DNA from: Candidatus Rifleibacteriota bacterium
GTDB taxonomy: Bacteria; Riflebacteria; Ozemobacteria; Ozemobacterales; Ozemobacteraceae
Reading direction: 5' to 3'
NCBI GenBank assembly: GCA_029564115.1
Contig: JAKQQP010000526.1
Coordinates: forward strand, 1 to 5,447
DNA: 5,447 bases
The notes under the pieces were generated by a model that was given only the letters and a program-made list of their open reading frames with translations, ran no database searches and had not been told where the DNA came from. Both the position numbers and the translations under genes were made by a program. Below, piece after piece: positions 1 to 5,192 of this stretch; position 1 is the stretch's first letter, and each line of letters starts with the position of its first letter.

Positions 1-207
1 GATCTTGGGAGCTTTACTTTTGAAATAACCGTCAAAAACGGAAATTCAGGTGATACAGCTCTTTTCGATGGCTGCCAGCTTGAAAAGGCTATACACGACA
101 ATGGCGAGACAACTACTCAACCCACGCCATGGACAAACGACAAGAACCTCGTGGCGCCCACTCTGCAGCGCGGTCTTCAGAGCCCCGAGCCATACTATTC
201 CTGGTGA
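1..207 (+). CDS. C-terminal fragment of a probable extracellular beta-sandwich protein
   Basis: Frame 1 is open from the first base to a TGA at 205-207, giving the last 68 residues of a protein whose start lies outside the window. The fragment opens with alternating hydrophobic and polar residues (SFTFEITVKNGNSGDTALF) and then DGCQLEKA. The pattern 'fDgvQLEKa' is typical of the last strands of carbohydrate-binding or galactose-binding-like beta-sandwich domains in secreted and cell-wall-associated proteins, so this is an inference from a short motif. The tail is rich in Thr, Pro and Asn and ends in PEPYYSW. There is no membrane anchor or sorting signal in the visible part. A hairpin follows the stop by 3 bp. 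The gene's full size and function cannot be judged from here; a phage tail or adhesin-like protein is also possible. Confidence 0.6.
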   Translation, partial: DLGSFTFEITVKNGNSGDTALFDGCQLEKAIHDNGETTTQPTPWTNDKNLVAPTLQRGLQSPEPYYSW

Positions 208-210
208 TGC

Positions 211-230
211 GCGGGGTATCAAAACCCCGC
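211..230 (+). terminator. Hairpin after the first gene, possible terminator
   Basis: A perfect 7-bp stem GCGGGGT (211-217) / ACCCCGC (224-230) closes a 6-base loop, ATCAAA. It begins 3 bp after the stop of the upstream gene and lies ahead of the azlC promoter. No T tract follows on either strand, so it may be an mRNA 3'-end stabiliser or a weak terminator rather than a classical intrinsic one. Confidence 0.4.
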
Positions 231-284
231 CGTACATTATACCAGAAGGTCGGGGCGCATAATTGCTGACCGAACAATGGCAGA

Positions 285-313
285 TTGACAGGCAACGATA
301 GTTCTGCTACAAA
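285..313 (+). promoter_or_regulatory. Sigma-70-like promoter for azlCD
   Basis: A consensus -35 box TTGACA (285-290) is followed after 17 bp by TACAAA (308-313), a 4/6 match to TATAAT. Transcription would start near 320, leaving a leader of about 45 nt before azlC. I see no clear operator. Some azl operons have a divergent Lrp/AzlB regulator gene, but none is visible here. The call rests on box match and spacing only. Confidence 0.5.
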
Positions 314-364
314 GGGCAAACGGAAACAATCACTGCATTTTCAGCCAAAGCAAGAATCGTTCAA

Positions 365-1063
365 ATGAAGCAAAGTTTATTTTGTGGTATGCGTGACGGC
401 ATACCAGTGTGCCTGGGTTATATCGTCGTTTCGATGTCGTTCGGCATGTTTGCGGTTGCGCACGGCATTCCGGTTTTTTCGACCATCGCTCTCTCTATGA
501 CCAATATGACATCCGCCGGGCAATTTGCCGCGGTCAATCTTGCCGGGGCCTGTGCATCTTTTACCGAAATAGGCTTTGCAACTGTTGTTGTCAATATCCG
601 CTATGCGTTGATGAGCCTGGTTCTGTCGCAAAAAATCGAAAAGATGTCATTTTTAAAAAGAATGCTTCTGGCGGCCGGCATCACCGACGAGGTCTTCACC
701 ATTGCCTCGACCCGCGGCGAAAAAGTGAGCTTTTCGTATATGGCCGGGCTGATCATAACGCCATACCTTGGCTGGTCGCTGGGCACGATTCTGGGAGCAA
801 CTGTCAACTCGCTGATGCCGGTTTCGGTTGTCTCGGCCATGGGAATCACCCTTTACGGAATGTTCGTGGCCATAACGGTTCCGGTCGCCCGCGAAGAACG
901 GCCAGTATTGTATACCCTGTTGATTGCAATTACCTTGAGCTGTATCCTCAAATACGCCCCTGTTATATCAGCTCTCTCAAGCGGCTGGGCAATCATAATC
1001 GTCACGCTTTTTACTTCTGCTCTGGCGGCCGTTCTCTTCACCGCCGATGAGGAACCCGCATGA
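365..1063 (+). CDS. azlC: AzlC-family branched-chain amino-acid exporter, large subunit
   Basis: The 232-residue product matches AzlC/YgaZ-type integral membrane proteins in length and sequence. These work with a small AzlD/YgaH partner to export branched-chain amino acids or analogues across the inner membrane. Family marks include the N-terminal G(M)RDGIPVCLGYIVVSMSFG stretch (residues 8-27), TSAGQF (49-54), NIRYALMSLVLS (77-88) and TDEVF (107-111). Hydrophobic segments lie near residues 13-33, 54-76, 124-146, 153-173, 181-200 and 206-226. The ATG at 365 has only a weak purine-rich stretch upstream (CAAGAA), so initiation may be inefficient, but it fits the family N-terminus. The stop overlaps the start of azlD in ATGA. 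Exact substrate (Leu/Ile/Val, methionine or an analogue) cannot be read from sequence. Confidence 0.93.
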   Translation: MKQSLFCGMRDGIPVCLGYIVVSMSFGMFAVAHGIPVFSTIALSMTNMTSAGQFAAVNLAGACASFTEIGFATVVVNIRYALMSLVLSQKIEKMSFLKRMLLAAGITDEVFTIASTRGEKVSFSYMAGLIITPYLGWSLGTILGATVNSLMPVSVVSAMGITLYGMFVAITVPVAREERPVLYTLLIAITLSCILKYAPVISALSSGWAIIIVTLFTSALAAVLFTADEEPA

Positions 1064-1365
1064 GTTATTTAACCGGCGTGATTATGATGACTGCCATCGT
1101 TACCTACCTGGTAAGAATGCTTCCCATCGTTTTTTTCAGACGGGAACTATCGTCGCGGCGATTGAAGGCCTTCATGTATTACATTCCCTACGCGGTGCTC
1201 GGCTCGATGACTTTTCCGGCCATACTGGAATCGACGCGCAGCACCTTTTCGGCCGGCACCGGCTTTCTGGTCGCAATTTTGCTGGCCTATTTCAACCGCG
1301 GCCTTCTGCAGACTGCCCTCGGCGCGGCAGCAGCAGTCTTCATCGTCGAATACCTGACCCTTTAG
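1060..1365 (+). CDS. azlD: AzlD-family branched-chain amino-acid exporter, small subunit
   Basis: This 101-residue membrane protein has the usual AzlD length. Hydrophobic segments cover about residues 5-25, 39-55, 66-78 and 83-98. The family-like core YIPYAVLGSMTFPAILEST (residues 41-59) and NRGLLQTAL (79-87) are present, as is the early R-M-L-P (19-22) after the first helix. It pairs with the preceding AzlC protein to form the export complex. Its ATG shares an ATGA overlap with the azlC stop, and GAGGA at 1049-1053 lies 6 bases upstream, a good ribosome binding site inside the end of azlC. The pair is therefore translated from one mRNA, probably coupled. A stem-loop terminator lies about 57 bp after the stop. 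Confidence 0.93.
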   Translation: MSYLTGVIMMTAIVTYLVRMLPIVFFRRELSSRRLKAFMYYIPYAVLGSMTFPAILESTRSTFSAGTGFLVAILLAYFNRGLLQTALGAAAAVFIVEYLTL

Positions 1366-1404
1366 CGCCAGAAGCTGGCAATAGATCGATCATCTGAGCT
1401 TCCG

Positions 1405-1420
1405 CGACCTGAGAAGGTCG
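1405..1420 (+). other. Small GNRA-type hairpin after azlD
   Basis: A perfect 6-bp stem, CGACCT (1405-1410) / AGGTCG (1415-1420), closes a GAGA tetraloop. It sits immediately before the larger terminator stem and may form part of a tandem transcription end. An outer AGCT (1397-1400) could pair with AGCT (1421-1424) across a 4-base bulge, but the latter overlaps the next stem, so the two structures would compete. Confidence 0.4.
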
Positions 1421-1421
1421 A

Positions 1422-1455
1422 GCTTTGTTCATTTTTCATGAACAAGGCAATTTTG
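1422..1455 (+). terminator. Probable intrinsic terminator of azlCD
   Basis: An 11-bp stem pairs 1422-1432 (GCTTTGTTCAT) with 1438-1448 (ATGAACAAGGC), with one T-G wobble and a 5-base TTTTC loop. It is followed by AATTTTG, a short T run. It lies between the plus-strand azlCD operon and the minus-strand cluster, where a convergent terminator is expected. No T run follows it on the minus strand. Confidence 0.65.
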
Positions 1456-1500
1456 TGAACAGGTTCTAATCCTCGCAGCCATTTTAAGGGCATTCGCCCC

Positions 1501-1570
1501 TGGCGTCAGTCTTATTATTCTGCAAAAACTGCCTGCCGAGTTCGGTGAGGCGATATTTCTGAGTTGGGCT
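1501..1570. repeat. Direct repeat A, copy 1 (copy 2 at 3502-3571)
   Basis: These 70 bases match 3502-3571 at 67 positions without a gap. In the coding frame the three differences (CAG/CAA, CTC/CTT, TAT/TAC) are all synonymous. The repeat covers the last codons of the ATPase gene and its remnant, and the two copies bracket the AbiE toxin-antitoxin operon in the same orientation. Confidence 0.95.
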
Positions 1571-1671
1571 TCGAGGTGATTCAGGTTGAGTCATTTCCAC
1601 TAAACCAGAATTTAATGCTGGTATTAGATAAGCATCGCGAAAATGATCTTCGTGTTTTAAACCAAGCAGTA

Positions 1672-1813
1672 GATTTACGGGACTGTTCCCGGGTCAATGG
1701 TAAAATTTCGGGAAGCTTAACAGTAAAGCGCACGCGATTGGCTATTTCTTCAATTACCGGTTCAGGCCAGTTATTGGCCCGGATTTCATTGAAGATTCCG
1801 GGGATGCCACTGC
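1672..1813. repeat. Direct repeat B, copy 1 (copy 2 at 3786-3927)
   Basis: These 142 bases match 3786-3927 at 135 positions without a gap; all seven differences fall at synonymous codon positions. The match ends abruptly at 1813, exactly where the arm of a hairpin (1814-1845) begins, marking one rearrangement edge. Between repeats A and B the two copies diverge strongly, and this copy is about 115 bp shorter. Confidence 0.95.
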
Positions 1814-1845
1814 GCCACGTAGCGCACCCGAAAAAACTACGCGGC
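1814..1845 (-). terminator. Hairpin after the AbiE operon, possible terminator
   Basis: On the minus strand GCCGCGTAG (1845-1837) pairs with CTACGTGGC (1822-1814) over 9 bp with one G-U pair. On the plus strand the same position would be an A-C mismatch, so the fold favours minus-strand RNA. It starts about 50 nt after the toxin stop codon. The 14-nt loop contains six U's but no U tract follows the stem, so termination is uncertain. Confidence 0.4.
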
Positions 1846-1896
1846 TTTATTAATCACCGGGCGATGTGTGGGCGCAAAAAGATACCACCAAAGGTT

Positions 1897-2772
1897 TCAG
1901 GGTGTTTTCAGGCGCAGAAAGTCGCGGGTTATTCCTGAGAAAAAGTCGAATGACCACAGGGCCAGTGATTTGGGATCGCTTACGAACAGTTCAACATCCT
2001 TGCGGGCCTGCTGAAAGTCTACCTGTTGGAAGCGGGCCAACAGTCTTTCTAACAGATCATTGCCGGCAAGCTCTTCGCTCTTTGCCAGATAACCAGTCTG
2101 GCGCAGACGTGCAACCAGATGTTCCATATTCAAAGGCGTGCGTCTGGCGAGATACCAGGCATAATCGTAAAAGTCTCGCCCTTTAACCCGGTTCTGCCAG
2201 CCGCGGCAAAGCAGCGCATGAATTTTCCCGGCAAAAAGAGAGGGGGCATCATACATTCTGACCGAATAGGGAACAGGAAGCAGCTGATATTTCAGCTCAA
2301 AACCAGCGCCCGGCGGCGGATCGGTGTCGAGCTCGATTTTGATGCGCAGCTGTTCATCAGGATTTACACCGCTGACAGGGGGCTTTATCGATGCAATCTT
2401 TATCAGATGCAGCTGGGTTCCACCTTTTATAAAAGCTGACCTGACGGCAGACCGGTTGCTTTTGACCTTTTCTTCAACCGTCATTTCCAGGCCGAATGCA
2501 GCAAGTTCATCACGCAGCGGACCAATGAACCTGGCCAGTTCAAAGGTTTTATCGGGCTGAAGCAAAGTAAAATCAAGATCCTCAGAAAAGCGGTCGAGAC
2601 CGTAAAAAATTCGCAGAGCAGTTCCGCCATAGAACGCGGCATGACTGAAAAAGCCGCCTCGATAAAGCCCGAGCAAAGCCAGTTCCTGGACTATTTCCTT
2701 GAGCGCGTTGCGATAATCTTCGATGCTGACACAGGAATAGCGTTCAAGCATACTCTTAATGGCACTGTTCAC
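1897..2772 (-). CDS. AbiEii/AbiGii-family nucleotidyltransferase toxin
   Basis: The 291-residue product belongs to the AbiEii/DUF1814 (MenT-like) nucleotidyltransferases, the toxin halves of type IV toxin-antitoxin pairs with phage-abortive activity in some members. The Pol-beta-type motif is YGGTALR (residues 48-54) followed by RFSEDLDF (61-68), with D65 and D67 as likely metal ligands. KIELD (145-149) may give the third acidic position. Later family motifs are AGKIHALL (181-188, K183) and RVKGRDFYDYAWY (195-207, with R199, D200 and D203). All key residues seem intact, so the enzyme looks active. It starts with GTG, overlapping the antitoxin stop in GTGA, and has AGGGG 7 bases upstream. An in-frame ATG at 2751 is a less well-supported alternative. 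Target (tRNA, other RNA or protein) cannot be inferred. Confidence 0.92.
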   Translation of the reverse strand: MNSAIKSMLERYSCVSIEDYRNALKEIVQELALLGLYRGGFFSHAAFYGGTALRIFYGLDRFSEDLDFTLLQPDKTFELARFIGPLRDELAAFGLEMTVEEKVKSNRSAVRSAFIKGGTQLHLIKIASIKPPVSGVNPDEQLRIKIELDTDPPPGAGFELKYQLLPVPYSVRMYDAPSLFAGKIHALLCRGWQNRVKGRDFYDYAWYLARRTPLNMEHLVARLRQTGYLAKSEELAGNDLLERLLARFQQVDFQQARKDVELFVSDPKSLALWSFDFFSGITRDFLRLKTP

Positions 2773-3365
2773 CTTGCTGCCCCTTTTTTCAAAAGCGTCA
2801 GCAGGTGCTTGAAAACGGTTTTACGGTATAATGGCGCGAGAAACTCAACAGTTTCGAGATCGAGTTCTTCAAGACTGCCCGGTTCGATGCGCCAGTCTTC
2901 ATGCAGCAGCTTTGCCAGAGCTTCACTGGTGCTCACCCGGCCGGCGCGAAACAGCAGGTCACAAAGAGCCTTTTCCGGCGATGCGATCAAAAAGTTCGCC
3001 CCACCCTCCTGTTCACATTTAACAGCATAGGGATACGCCGCTGCCGGCAGGTAGTAATAGTAGAAATCGCCAAGAGGGGTCTGGAAAATGCGGTTCTTGT
3101 TTTTTCTGAAAGTGGCACTGGTTATGGCGTTGACCTTTTCGGGAATGAGCCCGTAGTAACTCAGCGCCGTTTCAAACGAGACATAAGACGGCCCGTAGAT
3201 AATCGCCGCGAGACTTTTGCGGGAATAACCGCGCTCACTGGCCGGCAGAAAAATGCCCCGGCGCAGCTGAATGATTTCGCCAGACCTGATCAATCTGGTG
3301 ATCTTCGCCTTCGGCGAGGCATACCCGCGAAGCTCGTGCATCAGCGTAGCATGATCTTTGAACAT
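2769..3365 (-). CDS. AbiEi-family antitoxin / transcriptional regulator
   Basis: This 198-residue protein resembles AbiEi antitoxins, which neutralise the AbiEii toxin and repress their own promoter. Residues 1-41 form a winged helix-turn-helix ending in the family mark QLRRGIFLP (33-41). The C-terminal antitoxin domain includes PSYVSFETALSYYGLIPE (59-76), a tyrosine-rich DFYYYYLP (100-107) and ASPEKALCDLL (128-138). I place the start at ATG 3365-3363: TGGAG lies about 6 bases upstream and the protein matches the family N-terminus. The frame stays open to a TTG at 3413, but that would place the promoter inside the gene. The gene precedes and overlaps the toxin by 4 bp, the standard antitoxin-first order. 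A 45-bp inverted repeat covers its promoter and ribosome binding site. Confidence 0.9.
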   Translation of the reverse strand: MFKDHATLMHELRGYASPKAKITRLIRSGEIIQLRRGIFLPASERGYSRKSLAAIIYGPSYVSFETALSYYGLIPEKVNAITSATFRKNKNRIFQTPLGDFYYYYLPAAAYPYAVKCEQEGGANFLIASPEKALCDLLFRAGRVSTSEALAKLLHEDWRIEPGSLEELDLETVEFLAPLYRKTVFKHLLTLLKKGAAR

Positions 3366-3410
3366 TTTATCTCCAATAAGTACAATTATATGATACTTTC
3401 TGGAGATAAA
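3366..3410. promoter_or_regulatory. Concentric inverted repeat, likely AbiEi operator
   Basis: Perfect 10-bp arms TTTATCTCCA (3366-3375) and TGGAGATAAA (3401-3410) share one centre (3388) with an inner pair AAGTA (3378-3382) / TACTT (3394-3398). In total 17 of 22 symmetric positions pair. The repeat covers the -10 box, the spacer, the start of transcription and the ribosome binding site of the antitoxin gene. AbiEi proteins are known to bind inverted repeats in their own promoter, so this is the natural operator candidate. In the DNA the proximal arm doubles as the Shine-Dalgarno sequence. Confidence 0.75.
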
Positions 3411-3413
3411 CAA
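3385..3413 (-). promoter_or_regulatory. Promoter of the AbiE operon
   Basis: On the minus strand TTGTTT (3413-3408) is followed after 17 bp by a perfect TATAAT (3390-3385). Transcription would start near 3378, giving a very short leader of about 13 nt that still contains the ribosome binding site (TGGAG, 3375-3371). The -10 box sits at the centre of the surrounding inverted repeat. Confidence 0.65.
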
Positions 3414-3449
3414 GAGTGCCTGAAAATTTGTGATGTGGCGTTTGCTCGT

Positions 3450-3470
3450 GACCGCTTGTCTTATGCGGTC
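3450..3470 (-). terminator. Hairpin between the ATPase and AbiE genes
   Basis: A perfect 6-bp stem, GACCGC (3450-3455) / GCGGTC (3465-3470), encloses a 9-base loop. It lies about 20 bp downstream of the ATPase stop and upstream of the AbiE promoter. No T tract follows on the minus strand, so it is at best a weak terminator or an mRNA end. Confidence 0.35.
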
Positions 3471-3490
3471 TTAGTCAGCCATTTTTAATG

Positions 3491-4960
3491 TCATTCGATC
3501 TTGGCGTCAGTCTTATTATTCTGCAAAAATTGCCTGCCGAGTTCGGTAAGGCGGTATTTCTGAGTTGGGCTATTCGGAGAATCTGGTTGTGTCATTTCAA
3601 CGAGATTTGCGTTAATCGCAGCTTCAAGATAATTTGTCGAAAAATTCATCCGGTCTTTTAAGCCAACAGCTCCCATGAGCTCAGCACGAGTCATTTCTCC
3701 TGTTAACGAATTTACCAGTTTCATTACTTGCGGGGTTACTTGATGGGTTACTTGATGGGTTGCTGGCTCTGCGACTTGCCCTGCGGATTTACGCGACTGT
3801 TCACGGGTCAATGGTAAAATTTCGGGCAGCTTAACAGTAAAGCGAACGCGATTGGCTATTTCTTCAATTACCGGCTCAGGCCAGTTATTGGCCCGGATTT
3901 CATTGAAGATTCCGGGGATACCGCTGCCCCATTGTTCAATCAGTTCAAGTTCGCGAAAGATCCGGGCAATGACAGGATTACGAATCTGTGAAACGCCGGC
4001 CTTCAGATCATCGATAGTCAGGCCGGGGAGAAGCAGACCCGGGCTTTCTACCTCGATCCGGTCATCAAAAAACGCCACCCGGATCGGCGTGCCGCTGTTG
4101 GAATAATCAGCGTGAACAAGGGCGTTAATAATGACTTCGCGCAAAATATTTATCGGAATGCTCCAGATATCTTTGCGACGAATTTCCGAAAAATCTGCGC
4201 CACGCATCGCATGCTTCTTTAAAAACAGCATTATGCTCTCGACGGCTTTCGGCAGCGGCTCATGTATCTCGGTGTGATCAAAAATATCACCCTTGTCTTT
4301 GCCGATGAAGCGGCCACATTGTATCCAGCCACCCGGAAAATGAAACTGCCGGTCTTTGCCGTAAAGAAGAATTCCGCCATGACTGGGCACCAGACGCCCC
4401 TGCTCCTGAACAAGAATTTTCAGACTCAGCAGGCTGTGTTCATCAATTTTCCTGGCACTGAAGTCAGATTTGACGGCATCGACATCAATATCGGCAATGG
4501 TTAACTGAGGCATTGGCAGAGTATCAAAAGAAATACCCGCCACTCCGCGCTGCAGCTCGGCAATAATCTGAAAATCGGCCTTGCGGTTACTTGAGCCAAG
4601 GCGGACATACACGCCGTTCTGCATGCCCTCTGCTTTTATAAAATGTGGCCTTGTTCCGCTCAGGAATACTTCAACCAGCAAAAGCGTCTTTCCCTCGAAA
4701 GTCACCAGTTCAATATTAGGAACCAGGCGTGGCGAAATGCTGTCTGCTATAAGATTGCAAAGGCGTTCTTCTTCATCCAGAGGCGACGAAAAACCAATAA
4801 CCTGACGATCATCAGCCACCCCCAGAACCAGCCTGCCGCCGGCTGAATTGGCAAAAGCGACCAGAGTCTTCAACAGCGGTGAAGGAGAAGATAAATCCCG
4901 CTTAAACTCCAGCCTTTTGCCTTCAGGTTCCTGCAACAACTTACTGATGAGAGAATTCAT
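3491..4960 (-). CDS. AlbA_2 (Schlafen-type) / GHKL ATPase / winged-helix protein
   Basis: The 489-residue product has the architecture of COG2865-type 'ATP-binding' or 'helix-turn-helix' proteins. Residues 10-125 are an AlbA_2 domain: EGKRLEFKRDL (13-23), LVAFANSAGG (33-42) and GVADDRQVIGF (47-57). Residues 270-380 hold a GHKL-type ATP-binding fold, with N-box-like EVIINALVHADY (275-286; E275, N279, H283, D285), RIEVESPG (301-308), IRNPVIARIF (326-335) and QWGSGIPGIF (343-352). Three TxQV units (401-412) link to a C-terminal winged helix (about 418-480). The frame extends to an ATG at 5026, but the AlbA_2 homology begins just after ATG 4960, which has AGGA close upstream (3-nt spacing, rather short). 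These proteins are commonly taken as transcriptional regulators; a nucleic-acid-processing or defence role is also possible. A broken copy of the 3' end lies at 1484-1819. Confidence 0.88.
   Translation of the reverse strand: MNSLISKLLQEPEGKRLEFKRDLSSPSPLLKTLVAFANSAGGRLVLGVADDRQVIGFSSPLDEEERLCNLIADSISPRLVPNIELVTFEGKTLLLVEVFLSGTRPHFIKAEGMQNGVYVRLGSSNRKADFQIIAELQRGVAGISFDTLPMPQLTIADIDVDAVKSDFSARKIDEHSLLSLKILVQEQGRLVPSHGGILLYGKDRQFHFPGGWIQCGRFIGKDKGDIFDHTEIHEPLPKAVESIMLFLKKHAMRGADFSEIRRKDIWSIPINILREVIINALVHADYSNSGTPIRVAFFDDRIEVESPGLLLPGLTIDDLKAGVSQIRNPVIARIFRELELIEQWGSGIPGIFNEIRANNWPEPVIEEIANRVRFTVKLPEILPLTREQSRKSAGQVAEPATHQVTHQVTPQVMKLVNSLTGEMTRAELMGAVGLKDRMNFSTNYLEAAINANLVEMTQPDSPNSPTQKYRLTELGRQFLQNNKTDAKIE
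3502..3571. repeat. Direct repeat A, copy 2 (copy 1 at 1501-1570)
   Basis: This is the intact-gene copy of the 70-bp repeat, encoding residues 463-486 of the ATPase. The offset from copy 1 is 2001 bp and the intervening DNA contains the whole AbiE operon. Confidence 0.95.
3724..3759. repeat. Three tandem 12-bp units encoding TxQV in the ATPase linker
   Basis: On the plus strand the units are TTACTTGCGGGG, TTACTTGATGGG and TTACTTGATGGG. On the coding strand they give THQV-THQV-TPQV (residues 401-412), joining the ATPase domain to the winged helix. Loss or gain of a unit would keep frame and change linker length by four residues. Similar HQV/PQV linkers recur in this protein family. The remnant copy at 1484-1819 has lost this stretch entirely. 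Confidence 0.85.
3786..3927. repeat. Direct repeat B, copy 2 (copy 1 at 1672-1813)
   Basis: This is the intact-gene copy of the 142-bp repeat, covering residues 346-392 of the ATPase (the end of the GHKL domain). It is 135/142 identical to copy 1 with synonymous differences only. Confidence 0.95.
4925..4947. repeat. Short direct repeat shared with 5349-5371
   Basis: These 23 bases match 5349-5371 at 21 positions, both in coding frame. They encode SKLLQEP near the ATPase N-terminus and SKLLQEP in the middle of the nucleotidyltransferase, two unrelated proteins. Each peptide is acceptable within its own family, so chance or local recombination are both possible. Confidence 0.6.
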
Positions 4961-5192
4961 AATTCCTGACCACGTATGAAAGATGGGCAACCGAAATGTT
5001 TGTTGATTCTCGACAAAAGCCCACATGCGGCGCAGAAGTATTCTATCAGAATCAAGGCGTTTATAAAATCAGGTTGAAACTTTCTGCCCGTCTCTTTGCC
5101 AGCGCGACCTTCCCGCCAAATACCAGATTTGTATACCCAAAAACCACTGAGGGTCATGGTTCAAGGCCCGGGCTAACTTTCTTCAGCCATTT
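4961..5192 (-). other. Intergenic stretch with degraded protein-like fragments
   Basis: No convincing gene lies between the nucleotidyltransferase and the ATPase. Two bases after the upstream stop an ATG (5190-5188) opens MAEES and stops at once. Another minus-strand frame is open from 5182 to 5072 and reads as plausible protein (LARALNHDPQWFLGIQIWYL, then AGRSRWQRDGQKVST) ending at TGA 5071-5069. A one-base shift after MAEE would join them, giving about 40 residues, so this may be a small gene broken by a frameshift; I do not recognise it. A possible -10 box TAGAAT lies at 5045-5040 but lacks a good -35 box, so the promoter of the ATPase gene is not settled. Confidence 0.4.

Larger units (their letters stand above)
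1484..1819 (-). pseudogene. Truncated, frameshifted 3' remnant of the AlbA_2/GHKL ATPase gene
   Basis: Read on the minus strand, this stretch encodes a degraded copy of the C-terminal part of the ATPase at 3491-4960. Bases 1813-1672 give GIPGIFNEIRANNW through LTREQSRKS, identical in protein to residues 346-392 of the intact gene. Relative to the intact gene, about 115 bp are then missing, which changes frame. Reading resumes at about 1668 with LLGLKHEDHFRDAYLIPALN, a winged-helix C-terminus that differs from the intact one. It rejoins it at QKYRLTELGRQFLQNNKTDA. The original stop codon is lost by a base change, and the frame ends at TAA 1486-1484. Everything upstream of residue 343 is missing and no start is visible. 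Homology continues past the stop to about 1476. It is presumably not expressed as a functional protein. Confidence 0.85.

Noticed and set aside
50..262. Plus-strand 70-codon frame and minus-strand frames at the window start
   Set aside because: They overlap the frame-1 C-terminal fragment, which gives a protein-like reading from the first base to 207; the others lack ribosome sites and domain resemblance.
1564..1938. Plus-strand 124-codon open frame
   Set aside because: It is the opposite-strand shadow of the ATPase remnant and of the toxin gene's 3' end; a matching shadow occurs at 3852-4106 over the intact gene.
3366..3413. Longer N-terminus for the antitoxin starting at TTG 3413
   Set aside because: The extra 16 residues would be encoded by the promoter and operator, and the ATG at 3365 has a good ribosome binding site and matches the family start.
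1476..3571. Insertion sequence carrying the AbiE operon
   Set aside because: No transposase gene, no terminal inverted repeats and no short target duplication; the flanking repeats are parts of a gene.
3724..3759. CRISPR-like or iteron-like array
   Set aside because: Only three 12-bp units without spacers, and they encode an in-frame TxQV linker within a gene.
4961..5026. ATPase start at ATG 5026
   Set aside because: No ribosome binding site upstream, and the AlbA_2 homology begins only after the ATG at 4960.
4957..5157. Minus-strand 66-codon frame overlapping the ATPase start by ATGA
   Set aside because: The overlap looks like translational coupling, but there is no ribosome binding site, the composition is not family-like, and I recognise no domain.
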